Assembly: GCA_030448025.1 (NCBI GenBank)
Contig: JAUJNQ010000003.1
Span: forward strand, 274,486-321,869
Direction: 5' to 3'
DNA length: 47,384 nt
DNA from: Acidimicrobiales bacterium
Lineage (GTDB): Bacteria > Actinomycetota > Acidimicrobiia > Acidimicrobiales > GCA-2861595
Part shown: positions 8,591 to 16,601 of the stretch, one piece after another
Layout: every line of letters begins with the position of its first letter
Position numbering within the stretch: position 1 is the first letter of the stretch
Program-made: the position numbers and the translations under genes
The notes under the pieces: model-generated
What the model saw: only the letters and a program-made list of their open reading frames with translations
Told to the model about the DNA's origin: nothing
Database searches by the model: none

Positions 8591-9514
8591 TCAGCAGGGA
8601 CTGAAGGCGACGTCGGCGGAGGGATGTCGCAGCTTCGACATGGCCTTCGCCTCGATCTGGCGGATCCGCTCGCGGGTGAGGAGGAAGTGCTCGCCCACGT
8701 CCTCGAGCGTTCGCGGTTCGCCCCCGCCGAGCCCATAGCGGAGCCGAAGGATGGTGCGTTCGCGGTCATCGAGCGGGGCCAGAACGTGCTCGACCTCGTC
8801 GACCAGCGCCGATTCGAGCATTGCCTCCTCGGGAGAGACGGCCGACTGGTCACCGACGGTGTCGCCGAGCTCGGCGTCGGAGTCCTCACGCAGCGGAGCT
8901 GACAAGGACAGCGGTTCGGACAGGTGGAACAGCAGGGTGCGCACCTTGTCGAAGGGCTCCCCCATGGCTGCCGCGATCTCGCCCGTGGTGGGGCCGCGGC
9001 CCAACGTGTCCTCCAGCTCGGCCCGCGTGCGCTGAAGCTGCTTCACCGTGTCTCCGGCCTGGACGGGCAGGCGGATGCTGCGCCCGGTGTTGGCGATGCC
9101 GCGGGTGATGGACTGGCGGATCCACCACGTGGCGTACGTCGAGAACTTGAAGCCCTTGCGGTGGTCGAACTTCTCGACGGCGTGCATCAACCCGAGGTTG
9201 CCCTCCTGGACGAGGTCGAGCAGCGGCACTCCGGAACCCTGGTAGCGCTTGGCGATGGACACGACGAGGCGCAGGTTGGACTGGACGAAGCGAAGCTCAG
9301 CGGCCTCACCTTGCTGGGAGAGGCGCCGGAGCTGGCGCTTGCGGGAGGGTGAAGGGTTGGTGGTGTTGAGCTCCTCCCGAGCCTCGATGCCGACAAGGCG
9401 CTGCTCGGCCAGAGTGGCCTCATCCTCCTTCGACAACAAAGGGTGCTGTCCGATGTCGCTCAGGTACAGCCGGACCAGGTCTTCTTCGGGAGCCGCTAGG
9501 TCGCGCTTCGCCAC
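8591..9514 (-). CDS. RNA polymerase sigma factor, group 2 (SigB/HrdB-like)
   Basis: 307 residues from a GTG with GGAGG nine bases upstream. The regions appear in order. Region 1.2 is DLVRLYLSDIGQHPLLSKED. Region 2 holds LRLVVSIAKRYQGSGVPLLD, DLVQEGNLGLMHAVEKFD and the -10 recognition helix FSTYATWWIRQSITRGIAN. Region 3 follows. Region 4 holds DDRERTILRLRYGL and the -35 recognition helix TRERIRQIEAKAMSKLRHP. The large N-terminal region 1.1 of primary sigma factors is missing, so I call it an alternative group 2 factor. It replaces the housekeeping factor on RNA polymerase, usually in stationary phase or stress. No anti-sigma gene is adjacent. Confidence 0.95.
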   Translation of the reverse strand: MAKRDLAAPEEDLVRLYLSDIGQHPLLSKEDEATLAEQRLVGIEAREELNTTNPSPSRKRQLRRLSQQGEAAELRFVQSNLRLVVSIAKRYQGSGVPLLDLVQEGNLGLMHAVEKFDHRKGFKFSTYATWWIRQSITRGIANTGRSIRLPVQAGDTVKQLQRTRAELEDTLGRGPTTGEIAAAMGEPFDKVRTLLFHLSEPLSLSAPLREDSDAELGDTVGDQSAVSPEEAMLESALVDEVEHVLAPLDDRERTILRLRYGLGGGEPRTLEDVGEHFLLTRERIRQIEAKAMSKLRHPSADVAFSPC

Positions 9515-9627
9515 AGGTGAGATCCTCCAGGTGCCCGCCGGGCAGCGGGGAGGGCCATATTAGGCCACGTAGGACCGGCCCATGAACCAGGCCGCTACCA
9601 AGAGGGAGGCGCCGGCCTTCGGCGGGC

Positions 9628-9924
9628 TCAAGTTTCTTCGGGAGCAGCCAGCAGGCCGGCGGCGGCGGCGAGCGCCGTGGCCAGACCGGCGGCCCGCTCC
9701 ACGACAGCTGCCAAGTGGTGCTCGGCCACCTGCCCCTGCCCCTGCAGGGGCACGTCTCCCAGTGAGCGCAAGAGCGACCCGGGGTCGCCGACGGGCCTGA
9801 TGGGCTCGGGGTCGCCCAGCTGCGGCACGGGCCGCCAGAGGTCCACCGGCTTCGACCTGTGCCCTCCCCGGCGGCGACCCTGGGTCTGGTTCGGTCGGGC
9901 CTGATTTCGTCGGGGGGGGCTCAT
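9628..9924 (-). CDS. Small protein coupled to the SNF2 ATPase; possible SWIM-protein C-terminal remnant
   Basis: 98 residues. The ATG (9924) is two bases after the TGA of the SNF2 gene, so the pair is surely co-transcribed and probably translationally coupled. The N-terminus is Arg/Gln-rich (SPPRRNQARPNQTQGRRRGG). The rest has VDLWRPVPQLGDPEPI, then DPGSLLRSLGDVPLQ and an Ala/Leu-rich helix. In Actinobacteria the usual partner of this SNF2 type is a SWIM zinc-finger protein. From memory, the 'FW...LLRRLGPPP' C-terminal pattern of those proteins resembles residues 30-70 here. No CxC...CxH zinc finger is present, so this may be a SWIM-less remnant or a short homologue (inference). Confidence 0.7.
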   Translation of the reverse strand: MSPPRRNQARPNQTQGRRRGGHRSKPVDLWRPVPQLGDPEPIRPVGDPGSLLRSLGDVPLQGQGQVAEHHLAAVVERAAGLATALAAAAGLLAAPEET

Positions 9925-9926
9925 GG

Positions 9927-12900
9927 TCAGATCTCCTCGGTGAGGACCGTGTCGGGCCGAAGACCGAGGGCGAGCTGCAGCTGGTCCGTGTCGAGGTCGG
10001 CCAGCGAGCTCGACTTCGGCAGGACGACGTCGGCAATGTGCCGCTTTCCGGCCACCACCTCCTCGACGCGCTCGTCGACTGTCCCCGGACACACCAGACG
10101 GTGCGACACGACCGTTCGGTTCTGGCCGATCCGCCACGCCCGGTCGCGCGCCTGGTCCTCCACAGCGGGGTTCCACCAGCGGTCGTACAGCACCACGTGG
10201 CTGGCGGCCGTGAGGTTGAGTCCCGTGCCTCCCGCCTTCAGCGACAGCACCAAAGCGCCCGGTCCCTCGCCCTCCTGGAACTCGCTCACCAGGCGGTCAC
10301 GGGCGCCCCGGGCCAGTCCGCCGTGGTAGCACGCGATCGGGGCTCCGGTGACCTGCGTGAGGTGGTCCGCCAGGCGCTTGCCCCACTCGGCGAAGTGGGT
10401 GAACACGAGGATGCGCTCGCCGGCGGCGAAGACCGACTCGACGATCTGCTCCAGGCGCGCCAGTTTGCCCGAGCGTCCTGGCAGGGGCCGTCCGTCGTCC
10501 TGGTAGGCCGCGGGGTGGTTGCAGATCTGCTTGAGGGCAGTGATGGCGCTGAGGATGGCGCCCTGCTTGGGCTGGGTGCCCGGCTCGGCGGCACCGGCCA
10601 CGAGGCTGTCAAGCACCGCTTGGTAGAGGCCGATCTGCTCTGGCGTCATGGTGCAGCGGTCCAGCTCGTCGATGCGGTCGGGCAGCTCGGCGGCCACCAC
10701 CGGCTCGCTCTTGGTGCGGCGGAACACGAGGATCCCATTGAGCGCTCGCAGGGCCGCTTCCCCCTCGCCCGACAACTGGGCGACGAAGGTTGGTCGGGCA
10801 CCTACGAGGCCCGGGTTGGTGAAGTCGAGGATGGCCCAGAGGTCACCGAGGCCGTTCTCGATGGGGGTCCCGGTGAGGGCGAGCCGGGTCCTGGCGGGGA
10901 TCTGGCGGAGCTGTTGGGCGGTCTCGCTGGCCGGGTTCTTGATGGCCTGAGCCTCGTCGAGGACCAGCCGGTCCCACGTCTGCTCGGTGAGCGCCTCCAG
11001 GTCGCGCACCGCGGTTCCGTAGGTGGTGATGACCACGTCGGCATCGGCGATCTCGGCCTCGAGCTCGTGGGCCGCGGCCCGGGAGGCGCCGTGGTGGACG
11101 ACCACCCGGAGCCCGGGTGTGAACCGTTCCGCTTCGGCCGCCCAGTTTCCGACCACGGCGGGCGGAGCGATCACGAGCGCAGGGCCGTTGCCGGGCGTGT
11201 GGGCCAGATGGGCCAGCACGGTCGGCGTCTTGCCCAGCCCCATGTCGAGGGCCAGACAACCTCCGAGCTCGGCGGAATGCAGGAAGGCGAGCCAGGCCAG
11301 AGCATCGGCCTGGTAGCTGCGCAGCTCGCCGATGAACCCCTCGGGTCGGGTCTCCGGATCGGCGGGAACAGCTCTGGCCCGCTCCAGCAGGGCACTCGCC
11401 CATCCGCGACCCTCGACGCTGAGGCCGCCCCCGAGGGGCGAGCCCTCCAATCCGACGGCGTGGCGGAGGATCTCGGCGCCGGTGAGCCGGGTCGTCGACG
11501 CCCGCTCGGCCAGGGCCGCCGCCGCTTCCTTCAAGTCGACGCGGTCCAGCTCTACCCACTGCCCCCGCGACCTCACGAGCGGCCGGGCCTCGATGGCCAG
11601 GCGGGTGATGTCAGCCGCGGTGAGCTCCACGTCGTCGAACACCGCTGACCACCGCACGTCGCTCAGCTGGTGGGCACCGACCACGCTCTCCCCGGCCGGC
11701 TCGGTGAACAGCCTCAGGCCCGGGGCCAGCCGGCGCCGGGACATCGCCGGCACCCGCACGTCGAACCCAGCCGCCTCCAGCGACGCACCGGTGGTGGTCA
11801 TGAGCTCCCAAGCCTCGTCCTGGCTGAGGTACACCTGGCCCCGGCGCATGGCTCCGGGCCGGAGCAACACGGGCAGTACGCGCTCCAGACGAGCCAGCTC
11901 GTCAGCAACCGGCTTGGTGGACCTGCTGTCGGCGAGCGCCAGCTCCACCGGCAGCAGGCCGTCGGCGCCGGGTCCGAGCACCGAGAGGAACCAGGCGTCA
12001 CCCTTGTCGGGCGGGTCGAGCTGGACCACCAGCTTCGTTCGGGTTCGGTCGATCACGGGCCTGGCCCAGCGCTCCAGGCGCTTCGACACCTCGGTCCCGG
12101 CGGCTACCGGCGCCGCGAACGACGAGCCATCCAGCCGGGTGACGACGGCTTCGGCGACCCCAGCCGCCGTGCGGGTGGTCGGTGGGGGCGCCGGCAACTC
12201 GATCCGGCCGGCGGCGTCGGTGACGATGGCATCGACTACGGCTCCCAGCACGTCGTGAGTGACCCCTCGGGCTTCTACCGGGGCCAGCGCGATGACCGGT
12301 CCGGGCATGGCGCCCGCCAGCTGGGCGATCTCGGCCTCGTCAACCAGTGCCGGCAACCATTGCACCTTGAGGTCGAGGTTCTTGGCCTCGCGGCGCCTGT
12401 GGCTGCGCAGCGTGGGCACGATCCGACCTTGAGCCACGAGCCGCACGGCGGCCAGGGCGACGCGTCCGAGCCAGGTGATGCTCGCCCCCACGCCGTCGTG
12501 GCCGGGGCCGCCGCCCACGGCCGCCAGCCATCCGAGCGCCTCGGCCATGGGGATCGACAACGCCGCAGCCCGGGCTCCGTTCGGCAGGCGCACGCCCGGG
12601 TGCACGCTCCAGCCGAGGGCCGGCCCGCCCGTGGCCTCTAGCCGGTCGGACAGCTCGTCACTGCTCGCTGGCTCGCTGCCGGGCCCCGCCGCCCACACGA
12701 TGATCTCCCCACCCGACCACGAGGCGTGCAGCTGGATCTCGGCGGCGGGTGTGACCGTCGAGGCTGTAGGAGGCGACTCGCGTGATGGGGCCGACTCGGG
12801 CGCGCCGGTCAGCAGGTCGTAGGCGGCTTCAAGGACGGCCAGCTCCTCCTCGAAGTCGCTGATCACCTGGTGCCGCTCGGGTCCCTGGATCCCGCCAACC

Positions 12901-13055
12901 TCGTCGAGCCGCCGCTCGCTCTGGGCCAGCAGCCGCTCGAGGGTCCGCCGGTGGGCACCCGGATCGGCCTCGAGAAGCTTCATCTGGTCGGCGGTCGCGC
13001 TGCCCTCCGCCGCAGCCCAAGCCGCGGCTTCGACGGCTCGTGTGGTGTCATCCAT
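9927..13055 (-). CDS. SNF2-family DEAD/DEAH-box helicase-like ATPase (HelZ type)
   Basis: About 1042 residues. The N-terminal 500 or so match the SNF2-helicase-associated region seen in actinobacterial HelZ-like proteins. The ATPase core then begins with GELRSYQADALAWL and DMGLGKT (Walker A), followed by VITTYGTAV, DEAQAIKNP (DEAQ box) and LTGTPIENGLGDLW. The second RecA lobe has ILVFTHFAEW, LKAGGTGLNLTAA, YDRWWNP and the arginine-finger motif QARDRAWRIGQ. Such proteins translocate on duplex DNA and remodel bound proteins; the role here is unknown. I start at the ATG at 13055, although the best GGAGG lies 14 bases upstream; in-frame GTG and ATG codons further upstream are possible. The gene overlaps nothing and leads the two-gene unit with the 98-residue protein. 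Confidence 0.93.
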   Translation of the reverse strand: MDDTTRAVEAAAWAAAEGSATADQMKLLEADPGAHRRTLERLLAQSERRLDEVGGIQGPERHQVISDFEEELAVLEAAYDLLTGAPESAPSRESPPTASTVTPAAEIQLHASWSGGEIIVWAAGPGSEPASSDELSDRLEATGGPALGWSVHPGVRLPNGARAAALSIPMAEALGWLAAVGGGPGHDGVGASITWLGRVALAAVRLVAQGRIVPTLRSHRRREAKNLDLKVQWLPALVDEAEIAQLAGAMPGPVIALAPVEARGVTHDVLGAVVDAIVTDAAGRIELPAPPPTTRTAAGVAEAVVTRLDGSSFAAPVAAGTEVSKRLERWARPVIDRTRTKLVVQLDPPDKGDAWFLSVLGPGADGLLPVELALADSRSTKPVADELARLERVLPVLLRPGAMRRGQVYLSQDEAWELMTTTGASLEAAGFDVRVPAMSRRRLAPGLRLFTEPAGESVVGAHQLSDVRWSAVFDDVELTAADITRLAIEARPLVRSRGQWVELDRVDLKEAAAALAERASTTRLTGAEILRHAVGLEGSPLGGGLSVEGRGWASALLERARAVPADPETRPEGFIGELRSYQADALAWLAFLHSAELGGCLALDMGLGKTPTVLAHLAHTPGNGPALVIAPPAVVGNWAAEAERFTPGLRVVVHHGASRAAAHELEAEIADADVVITTYGTAVRDLEALTEQTWDRLVLDEAQAIKNPASETAQQLRQIPARTRLALTGTPIENGLGDLWAILDFTNPGLVGARPTFVAQLSGEGEAALRALNGILVFRRTKSEPVVAAELPDRIDELDRCTMTPEQIGLYQAVLDSLVAGAAEPGTQPKQGAILSAITALKQICNHPAAYQDDGRPLPGRSGKLARLEQIVESVFAAGERILVFTHFAEWGKRLADHLTQVTGAPIACYHGGLARGARDRLVSEFQEGEGPGALVLSLKAGGTGLNLTAASHVVLYDRWWNPAVEDQARDRAWRIGQNRTVVSHRLVCPGTVDERVEEVVAGKRHIADVVLPKSSSLADLDTDQLQLALGLRPDTVLTEEI

Positions 13056-13333
13056 GTGTAATCGGCGTTCCTCCACCGTCTGCCCGCCCTCACCGTGACG
13101 CGCCATACCGAGCACCGCAGGCCCTCCTGCCGTCGGGCCTCCCTGGCGATCGACGCACGAGCATGCGTCCTCTCTGATCGCCATGTCGGGGTAGGCCTGC
13201 ACCCGCGGTGAGAGTGTATCGGCCCGGTGGTGCCTGGCCGTCGATGCACGTGCTGAATGCCCGAGGCAGATGACTGATGCGAGCTTCACTTCGCCCCTCA
13301 AAGCTTCGCCCGGGCCTGACGAACGTCTAGGCC

Positions 13334-14058
13334 ATGAAGCGCTTTCTTCGGCCGGTAGCCGTTGTGGGCCTGGCCGCGACCCTGGCCTTCGAGCCGGGGA
13401 CCGCGGCCGCCCAGGCTGCGCCAGAACAAGTTCAGATTCAGTTCCCCGTGCAGGGCGCGACCCGTTACACGGACGATTTCGGCGCCCCCCGCAGCGGTGG
13501 GCGCTTCCATGAGGGCAACGACATCCTGTGGACCAAGCTGCAGCGCGTGGTCGCCACCACCTTCGGCCTGGTGACCTACACGAGGGCCGACTCCGGTGGG
13601 TTGTCCGGGAACATGCTGGTCATCACCGACGACGCCGGATGGGCGTACCGGTACATGCACCTCAACAACGACACGCCAGGCACCGACGACGGTCTCAACC
13701 CACCGAATTGGATCTTTGCTCCCGGCATCACCGTGGGTCTCCGGGTGGCTCCAGGCCAGCACGTCGGCTACTCGGCGACAGCGGCAATGCCGAGGGCACG
13801 ACACCCCATGTTCACTTCGAGATCCGTCGCCCCGACGGCAGTCCCATGAACCCGTGGACAAGCCTGCGACTGGCCCAAGGCTACGCCGCTGGACCGCCAC
13901 GACTGGCACCGCCACCACCACCACCGCCACGAGTCCTCCCAGCAGCCAGGCCGGCCGCCGCACGCCCGGCCCGACGAGTGAAAGCCCGCCGCCGTGGTGC
14001 GATCCGCCGGATACGTCGCCCCGCCGCCCGCCCACCAGCCCGGCCCCGGCGGCGCTGA
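13334..14058 (+). pseudogene. M23 (LytM-type) metallopeptidase gene with a one-base frameshift
   Basis: The frame from ATG 13334 encodes a signal peptide (MKRFLRPVAVVGLAATLAFE, cleavage near AAAQA) and the first half of an M23 peptidase, with zinc ligands in HEGND (His59, Asp63). After VAPGQHVGYS the frame leaves the family sequence and stops at 13849. Restoring one G near 13774 (TCGGC for TCGGGC) continues as GDSGNAEGTTPHVHFEIRRP, which supplies the missing HVH zinc motif. A Pro run and an Arg-rich tail follow, ending at 14058. So a lysostaphin-like wall hydrolase gene is broken by a single-base deletion in a G run, or the base is an assembly error. Confidence 0.85.
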
Positions 14059-14102
14059 GCTGGGCGCCTGACCCTTGCGGCCGCTCAGGCCCCGTAAAGG
14101 CG

Positions 14103-14240
14103 ACTCAGACATGGCCACCTCGGGATCGAGGACCTCAGGTTCGACGTCACCGGAGGGCACTGGCATCCCCACCGTGCCGCGGCCTAGAAGTAGCCAATGA
14201 TGGCGTCCAGGTCTCTTCGAGGGCCTGCTCACGGGACTGT
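14103..14240 (-). pseudogene. Decayed second copy of the HicB antitoxin gene
   Basis: This stretch aligns almost base for base with 19256-19396, the 3' half of the intact HicB-like gene. The minus-strand peptide VGMPVPSGDVEPEVLDPEVA mirrors VGMPVSSGDVEPEVVDLEVA of the intact copy. The shared block TCTCTTCGAGGGCCTGCTCA encodes EQALEE. The upstream half of the gene is not recognisable, and small indels break the frame. No HicA toxin is seen nearby. The rest of the 14059-14432 interval holds nothing else I can identify. Confidence 0.75.
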
Positions 14241-14432
14241 CAAGGCCGAGCGCGACGTCGGCGGCGTCCTCCTCAGCTGCGTTGGTCTGCTCGTTCCCTT
14301 GTTGTCCTCTCGACAGGCTCCGCTCACCCTTCTGGCCTCGGCTCTCCCGTCCAATCAGCTGCGTCGGAGGGGCGGTCGCCCTTGCCGACACGCATCCACG
14401 CATCGAGTTGGCGTGAACGCGCTGTCAGCGCC

Positions 14433-14936
14433 TCACGGCCAGGGCATGTCGAGCGCTCGGGCGACGGTACTCAGCTTGCGGATGAGCCGGCTCCGGTTGT
14501 TTGGGACGGCGACGAAATCGTGATGCTCGTAGAACCGAACTGCGGCGGCGTCGATAGCGTCGACCACCACGAACCTGCCGCCGACCCGTCTCGCCGCCTC
14601 GACGATGGTGCGCAGCGCCACTACCAGCAGCTCACTTCCGAGGCCGTGGCCCTGGAGCCTTCGTTCGAGGGCCAGCTTGGCCAGGAGCACGGCCGGGATT
14701 TGACGGGGCGCGCCGCGACCCTGCGACCTAGAGAGGTGCTCTCGGTCGATGGTGTGCGGCGCTACGGCGAAGTACCCGACGACCCCGCCGTCATCATCGA
14801 CGAGGACATAGGTCCGGGTGCCCTGGCCGGTGGCGGTCCGGGCGTGCAGCCCAAGCCAATCGTTCAGCCCGTCGTGGCCGCAGTCGAACGATGCCAGGTC
14901 GTGGTGCTCGCCGAGCGGCTCGGCGAGGTAGCTCAC
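14433..14936 (-). CDS. GNAT acetyltransferase toxin of a TacAT/AtaT-type TA module
   Basis: 167 residues from a GTG (14936) that overlaps the TGA of the antitoxin gene by four bases (GTGA). The GNAT fold is visible: the N-terminal HHDLASFDCGHDGLNDWL typical of these toxins, RTYVLVDDDGGVVGYFAVAP, the acetyl-CoA loop RRLQGHGLGSELL and the late AVRFYEHHDFVAVP with the conserved Tyr. Family members acetylate the amino group of charged tRNAs and stop translation until neutralised by the DUF1778 partner. Which tRNA is attacked cannot be read from the sequence. It appears intact, unlike several neighbours. Confidence 0.93.
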   Translation of the reverse strand: MSYLAEPLGEHHDLASFDCGHDGLNDWLGLHARTATGQGTRTYVLVDDDGGVVGYFAVAPHTIDREHLSRSQGRGAPRQIPAVLLAKLALERRLQGHGLGSELLVVALRTIVEAARRVGGRFVVVDAIDAAAVRFYEHHDFVAVPNNRSRLIRKLSTVARALDMPWP

Positions 14937-15214
14937 GTGGTGCGAATGCGAGATCGCCGACGAGCCTGCTTCGCGGCGGCGGCCAGGCGCGGCGATACCT
15001 CGGGCGCCTCATCCAGGGCGGCCAGGAGCTCGTCGAAGTAGTCGGACGGCACAACCGTCGAGGAGTGCTCGGCGATGATGTCCTCAGCCCGTTGCACCGC
15101 GGCCGACACGATGAAGGTTGACGTCGACTCGCCGGTGAAGGCCGCCGCCCGACCGATTCGATCCCTCTGCTCCGGCGACAACCGAGCCTCGACACGATCG
15201 GACTTCACCGACAC
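14933..15214 (-). CDS. DUF1778 ribbon-helix-helix antitoxin (TacA/AtaR-type)
   Basis: 93 residues from a GTG (15214) with GGAGG seven bases upstream. Residues about 5-45 are a ribbon-helix-helix DNA-binding domain (KSDRVEARLSPEQRDRIGRA, GESTSTFIVSAAVQRAEDII). The tail (SSTVVPSDYFDELLAALDEA) is the part that normally wraps around the acetyltransferase toxin. Antitoxin-first order with a four-base overlap is standard for this TA type. A promoter with a palindrome over its -10 lies directly upstream and is the likely autoregulatory site. Confidence 0.93.
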   Translation of the reverse strand: MSVKSDRVEARLSPEQRDRIGRAAAFTGESTSTFIVSAAVQRAEDIIAEHSSTVVPSDYFDELLAALDEAPEVSPRLAAAAKQARRRSRIRTT

Positions 15215-15241
15215 CTCGACACCTCCAAGTGTTTGACCCGG

Positions 15242-15272
15242 ACAATTGTACGGGACTCGCTTTGCGCCGCAA
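15242..15272 (-). promoter_or_regulatory. Promoter and probable operator of the GNAT/DUF1778 TA module
   Basis: Read on the minus strand there is TTGCGG (15267-15272) and TACAAT (15245-15250) separated by 16 bases, 30 bases ahead of the antitoxin GTG. The perfect palindrome ACAATTGT (15242-15249) overlaps the -10 box, where a ribbon-helix-helix repressor would block transcription. The promoter call rests on consensus match only. Confidence 0.55.
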
Positions 15273-15351
15273 GTCGACGTATCAGGAAAGAGCGAGCGTC
15301 CTTGTTTTGAGGATGTCGCTCGCTCGTGGTCATGTCCTCCGCCTTTGCATG

Positions 15352-15573
15352 GGCTTTGATCGCCGCACGCAGGTCGCCACGGCGGTACAGGTGCGAGAGG
15401 CGATTGAGGAGTTGGGTGGCCTCATCGGTCTGCTCCAGGTGAGCGAGCCCAAGCTGCGGTCCCGCTTCTACGAGGAGGCCGGCCTGACTGCGACCTACGA
15501 CCCAATCACCAGATCGGTCGAAGCAGCCGCAGATCTTGGTGTGCGCAAGTTGGGTGTCGGAGGGGGGACTTGA
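15352..15573 (+). pseudogene. C-terminal remnant of a serine recombinase, ending in the tRNA-derived att sequence
   Basis: An open frame ending GVGGGT-stop carries a stretch resembling the extreme C-terminus of large serine recombinases: EAIEELGGLIGLLQVSEPKL, RSRFYEEAGLTATYDPITRS, VEAAADLGVRKLG. Catalytic and zinc domains are missing, and upstream sequence is unrelated. The last codons (VGGGT-stop) are themselves the tRNA-Leu 3' end duplicated at 15554-15577, so the reading frame runs into an attachment site. I infer a relic of an element that lay to the left of this site. The family assignment is from memory of C-terminal patterns and is moderate. Confidence 0.5.
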
Positions 15574-15577
15574 ACCC
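15554..15577. repeat. Attachment-site copy 1: 24-bp duplicate of the tRNA-Leu 3' end
   Basis: Twenty-four bases are identical to 26038-26061, that is the acceptor stem and T-arm 3' part of the tRNA-Leu gene (GTCGGAG stem, then GGACTTGAACCC), in the same orientation and 10.48 kb apart. This is the expected result of an element integrating into the tRNA 3' end and restoring it with its own copy. It abuts the 167-bp direct repeat copy A. Confidence 0.85.
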
Positions 15578-15732
15578 GTGGTGTTGCGGTGTTCGCTGAT
15601 GTTGTGTAGTTCGCGTCAGTCCTGGTCAGAGCGCCTTTCTTGGCCGTCTACGTGATGGCTTGTAATTTCCCGTACCCCCGATTCGGTGTCGTTTGCGGAC
15701 AAATTGCTGACAAATTGCTGACAAGCGACACA
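15566..15732. repeat. 167-bp direct repeat, copy A (att core plus arm-like sites)
   Basis: Bases 15566-15732 match 16602-16767 with only about a dozen differences. The repeat starts in the tRNA-derived core GGACTTGAACCC and ends with GCGGACAAATTGC-TGACAAATTGC-TGACAAG, three near-copies of one word at an 11-base period (15695-15725). Periodic words beside a tRNA-derived core look like arm-type integrase binding sites. Confidence 0.85.
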
Positions 15733-15745
15733 TCGGGTTGCGGTG

Positions 15746-15777
15746 ATCGGTCGATAACTCTATTGTTATCGACCGAT
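15746..15777. promoter_or_regulatory. Perfect 13-bp inverted repeat operator ahead of the HigBA-like pair
   Basis: ATCGGTCGATAAC (15746-15758) and its exact reverse complement GTTATCGACCGAT (15765-15777) flank six bases (TCTATT), ending four bases before the toxin ATG at 15781. An AT-rich centre (TAACTCTATTGTTA) could hold a -10 element. The antitoxin of this pair is an Xre-type HTH protein, which would bind such a palindrome for autorepression. The site is perfect although both ORFs are frameshifted. Confidence 0.7.
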
Positions 15778-15780
15778 GGC

Positions 15781-16178
15781 ATGGCAGTCGAGTTCCATCC
15801 CGACTGCGAGGCCTGGGCCGATCACCTGCCCCAACCCGACAAGGAGGCGCTGCTTGCCGCCAAGCGAGTTCTCGAAAGCGAGGGGCCGACGCTCGGCCGC
15901 CCGTTGGTTGTCGAAGGCAGTCGTCACGCCAATATGAAAGAGTTGCGGCCCGGATCGACAGGACGGACGGAGATCCGAGTGCTCTTCGCCTTCGATCTGG
16001 AGCGCATGCCATCCTCCTCGTGGGCGGCGACAAGAGCGACGACTGGAGCGGTTGGTACGAGAAGAACATCCCCATCGCCGACGACCGCTTCGATGAGCAC
16101 CAGAACCGCCTCAAGGTCAAGAAGGCGGCCAGTAGCAGGGGGAAGAGCAGACAGAAGAAGGGCAAGGGACGACGATGA
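15781..16178 (+). pseudogene. HigB/RelE-type toxin gene with a one-base frameshift
   Basis: From ATG 15781 the frame reads MAVEFHPDCEAWADHLPQPD, ALLAAKRVLESEGPTLGRPL, HANMKELRPGS, TEIRVLFAFDLER: the start of a phage-derived Gp49/HigB-like ribosome-dependent RNase. It then departs into low-complexity sequence. Adding one C near 16003 (CGCATGCC for CGCCATGCC) restores HAILLVGGDKSDDWSGWYEK, NIPIADDRFDEHQ and a Lys-rich end, with TGA at 16176-16178. That stop overlaps the antitoxin ATG by four bases, as in intact toxin-first HigBA operons. The gene is therefore a recently broken HigB or contains an assembly error. Confidence 0.8.
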
Positions 16179-16452
16179 GCATGAAGGACTGGGAGAAGAA
16201 GGTTCTTGCCGAGCCGGTGCGGCCGAGCGCGCCGCCGAGATCGAGGACGAGCTTCGCCTCGCTGCAGGGCTCACGGCCTTGCGGGAGCAGGCTGGCCTCT
16301 CACAGCGAGACGTCGCGCGCCTGCTTGGCGTGTCCCAGCCGCGAATCGCCGCGATCGAGAAGTCCCGCAACGTCACCATCGACGTTCTGGAGCAGTACGT
16401 CGACGCCGTGGGTGAGGCCAGCTCGAGGTCACCGTTCGAAGGGGCAACCTAA
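16175..16452 (+). pseudogene. HigA/Xre-type HTH antitoxin gene with frameshifts
   Basis: ATG 16175 begins MSMKDWEKKVLAEP. One missing G near 16218 (CCGGTG for CCGGGTG) shifts the frame; restoring it gives GAAERAAEIEDELRLAAGLT, then the Xre helix-turn-helix LREQAGLSQRDVARLLGVSQ, PRIAAIEKSRNVTIDVLEQY. A second irregularity near 16424 disrupts the expected C-terminal strand, and a stop follows at 16450-16452. The HTH itself is well preserved. It overlaps the toxin gene by four bases and lies 150 bases before repeat copy B. Confidence 0.8.
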
Positions 16453-16601
16453 GTTCGCCCTCGTCTCGCGCCCAGCTCCGTCGTCGACCCCTCTGCTTCG
16501 TGAGGCGCTCCGCAACTCGGTCCGCTCGAGGCTGACGCGCTTGCGATCGGCCAACGCGTCAACTCCGGCGCTCCCGAACTGCCTTACACGATATGGCGCG
16601 A

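Noticed and set aside
7747-8889. Long minus-strand open frame continuing upstream of the DUF6197 gene
   Set aside because: Its sequence is Arg/Pro/Ser low complexity and lies antisense to the DUF427 and sigma factor genes; only the last 110 codons are protein-like.
10038-12641. Large plus-strand open frames opposite the SNF2 gene
   Set aside because: They are high-GC antisense shadows; the minus strand carries clear helicase motifs.
15695-15735. GGACAAATTGCTGACAAATT arrays as a CRISPR array
   Set aside because: The period is only 11 bases with two to three units and no spacers; no cas genes are present.
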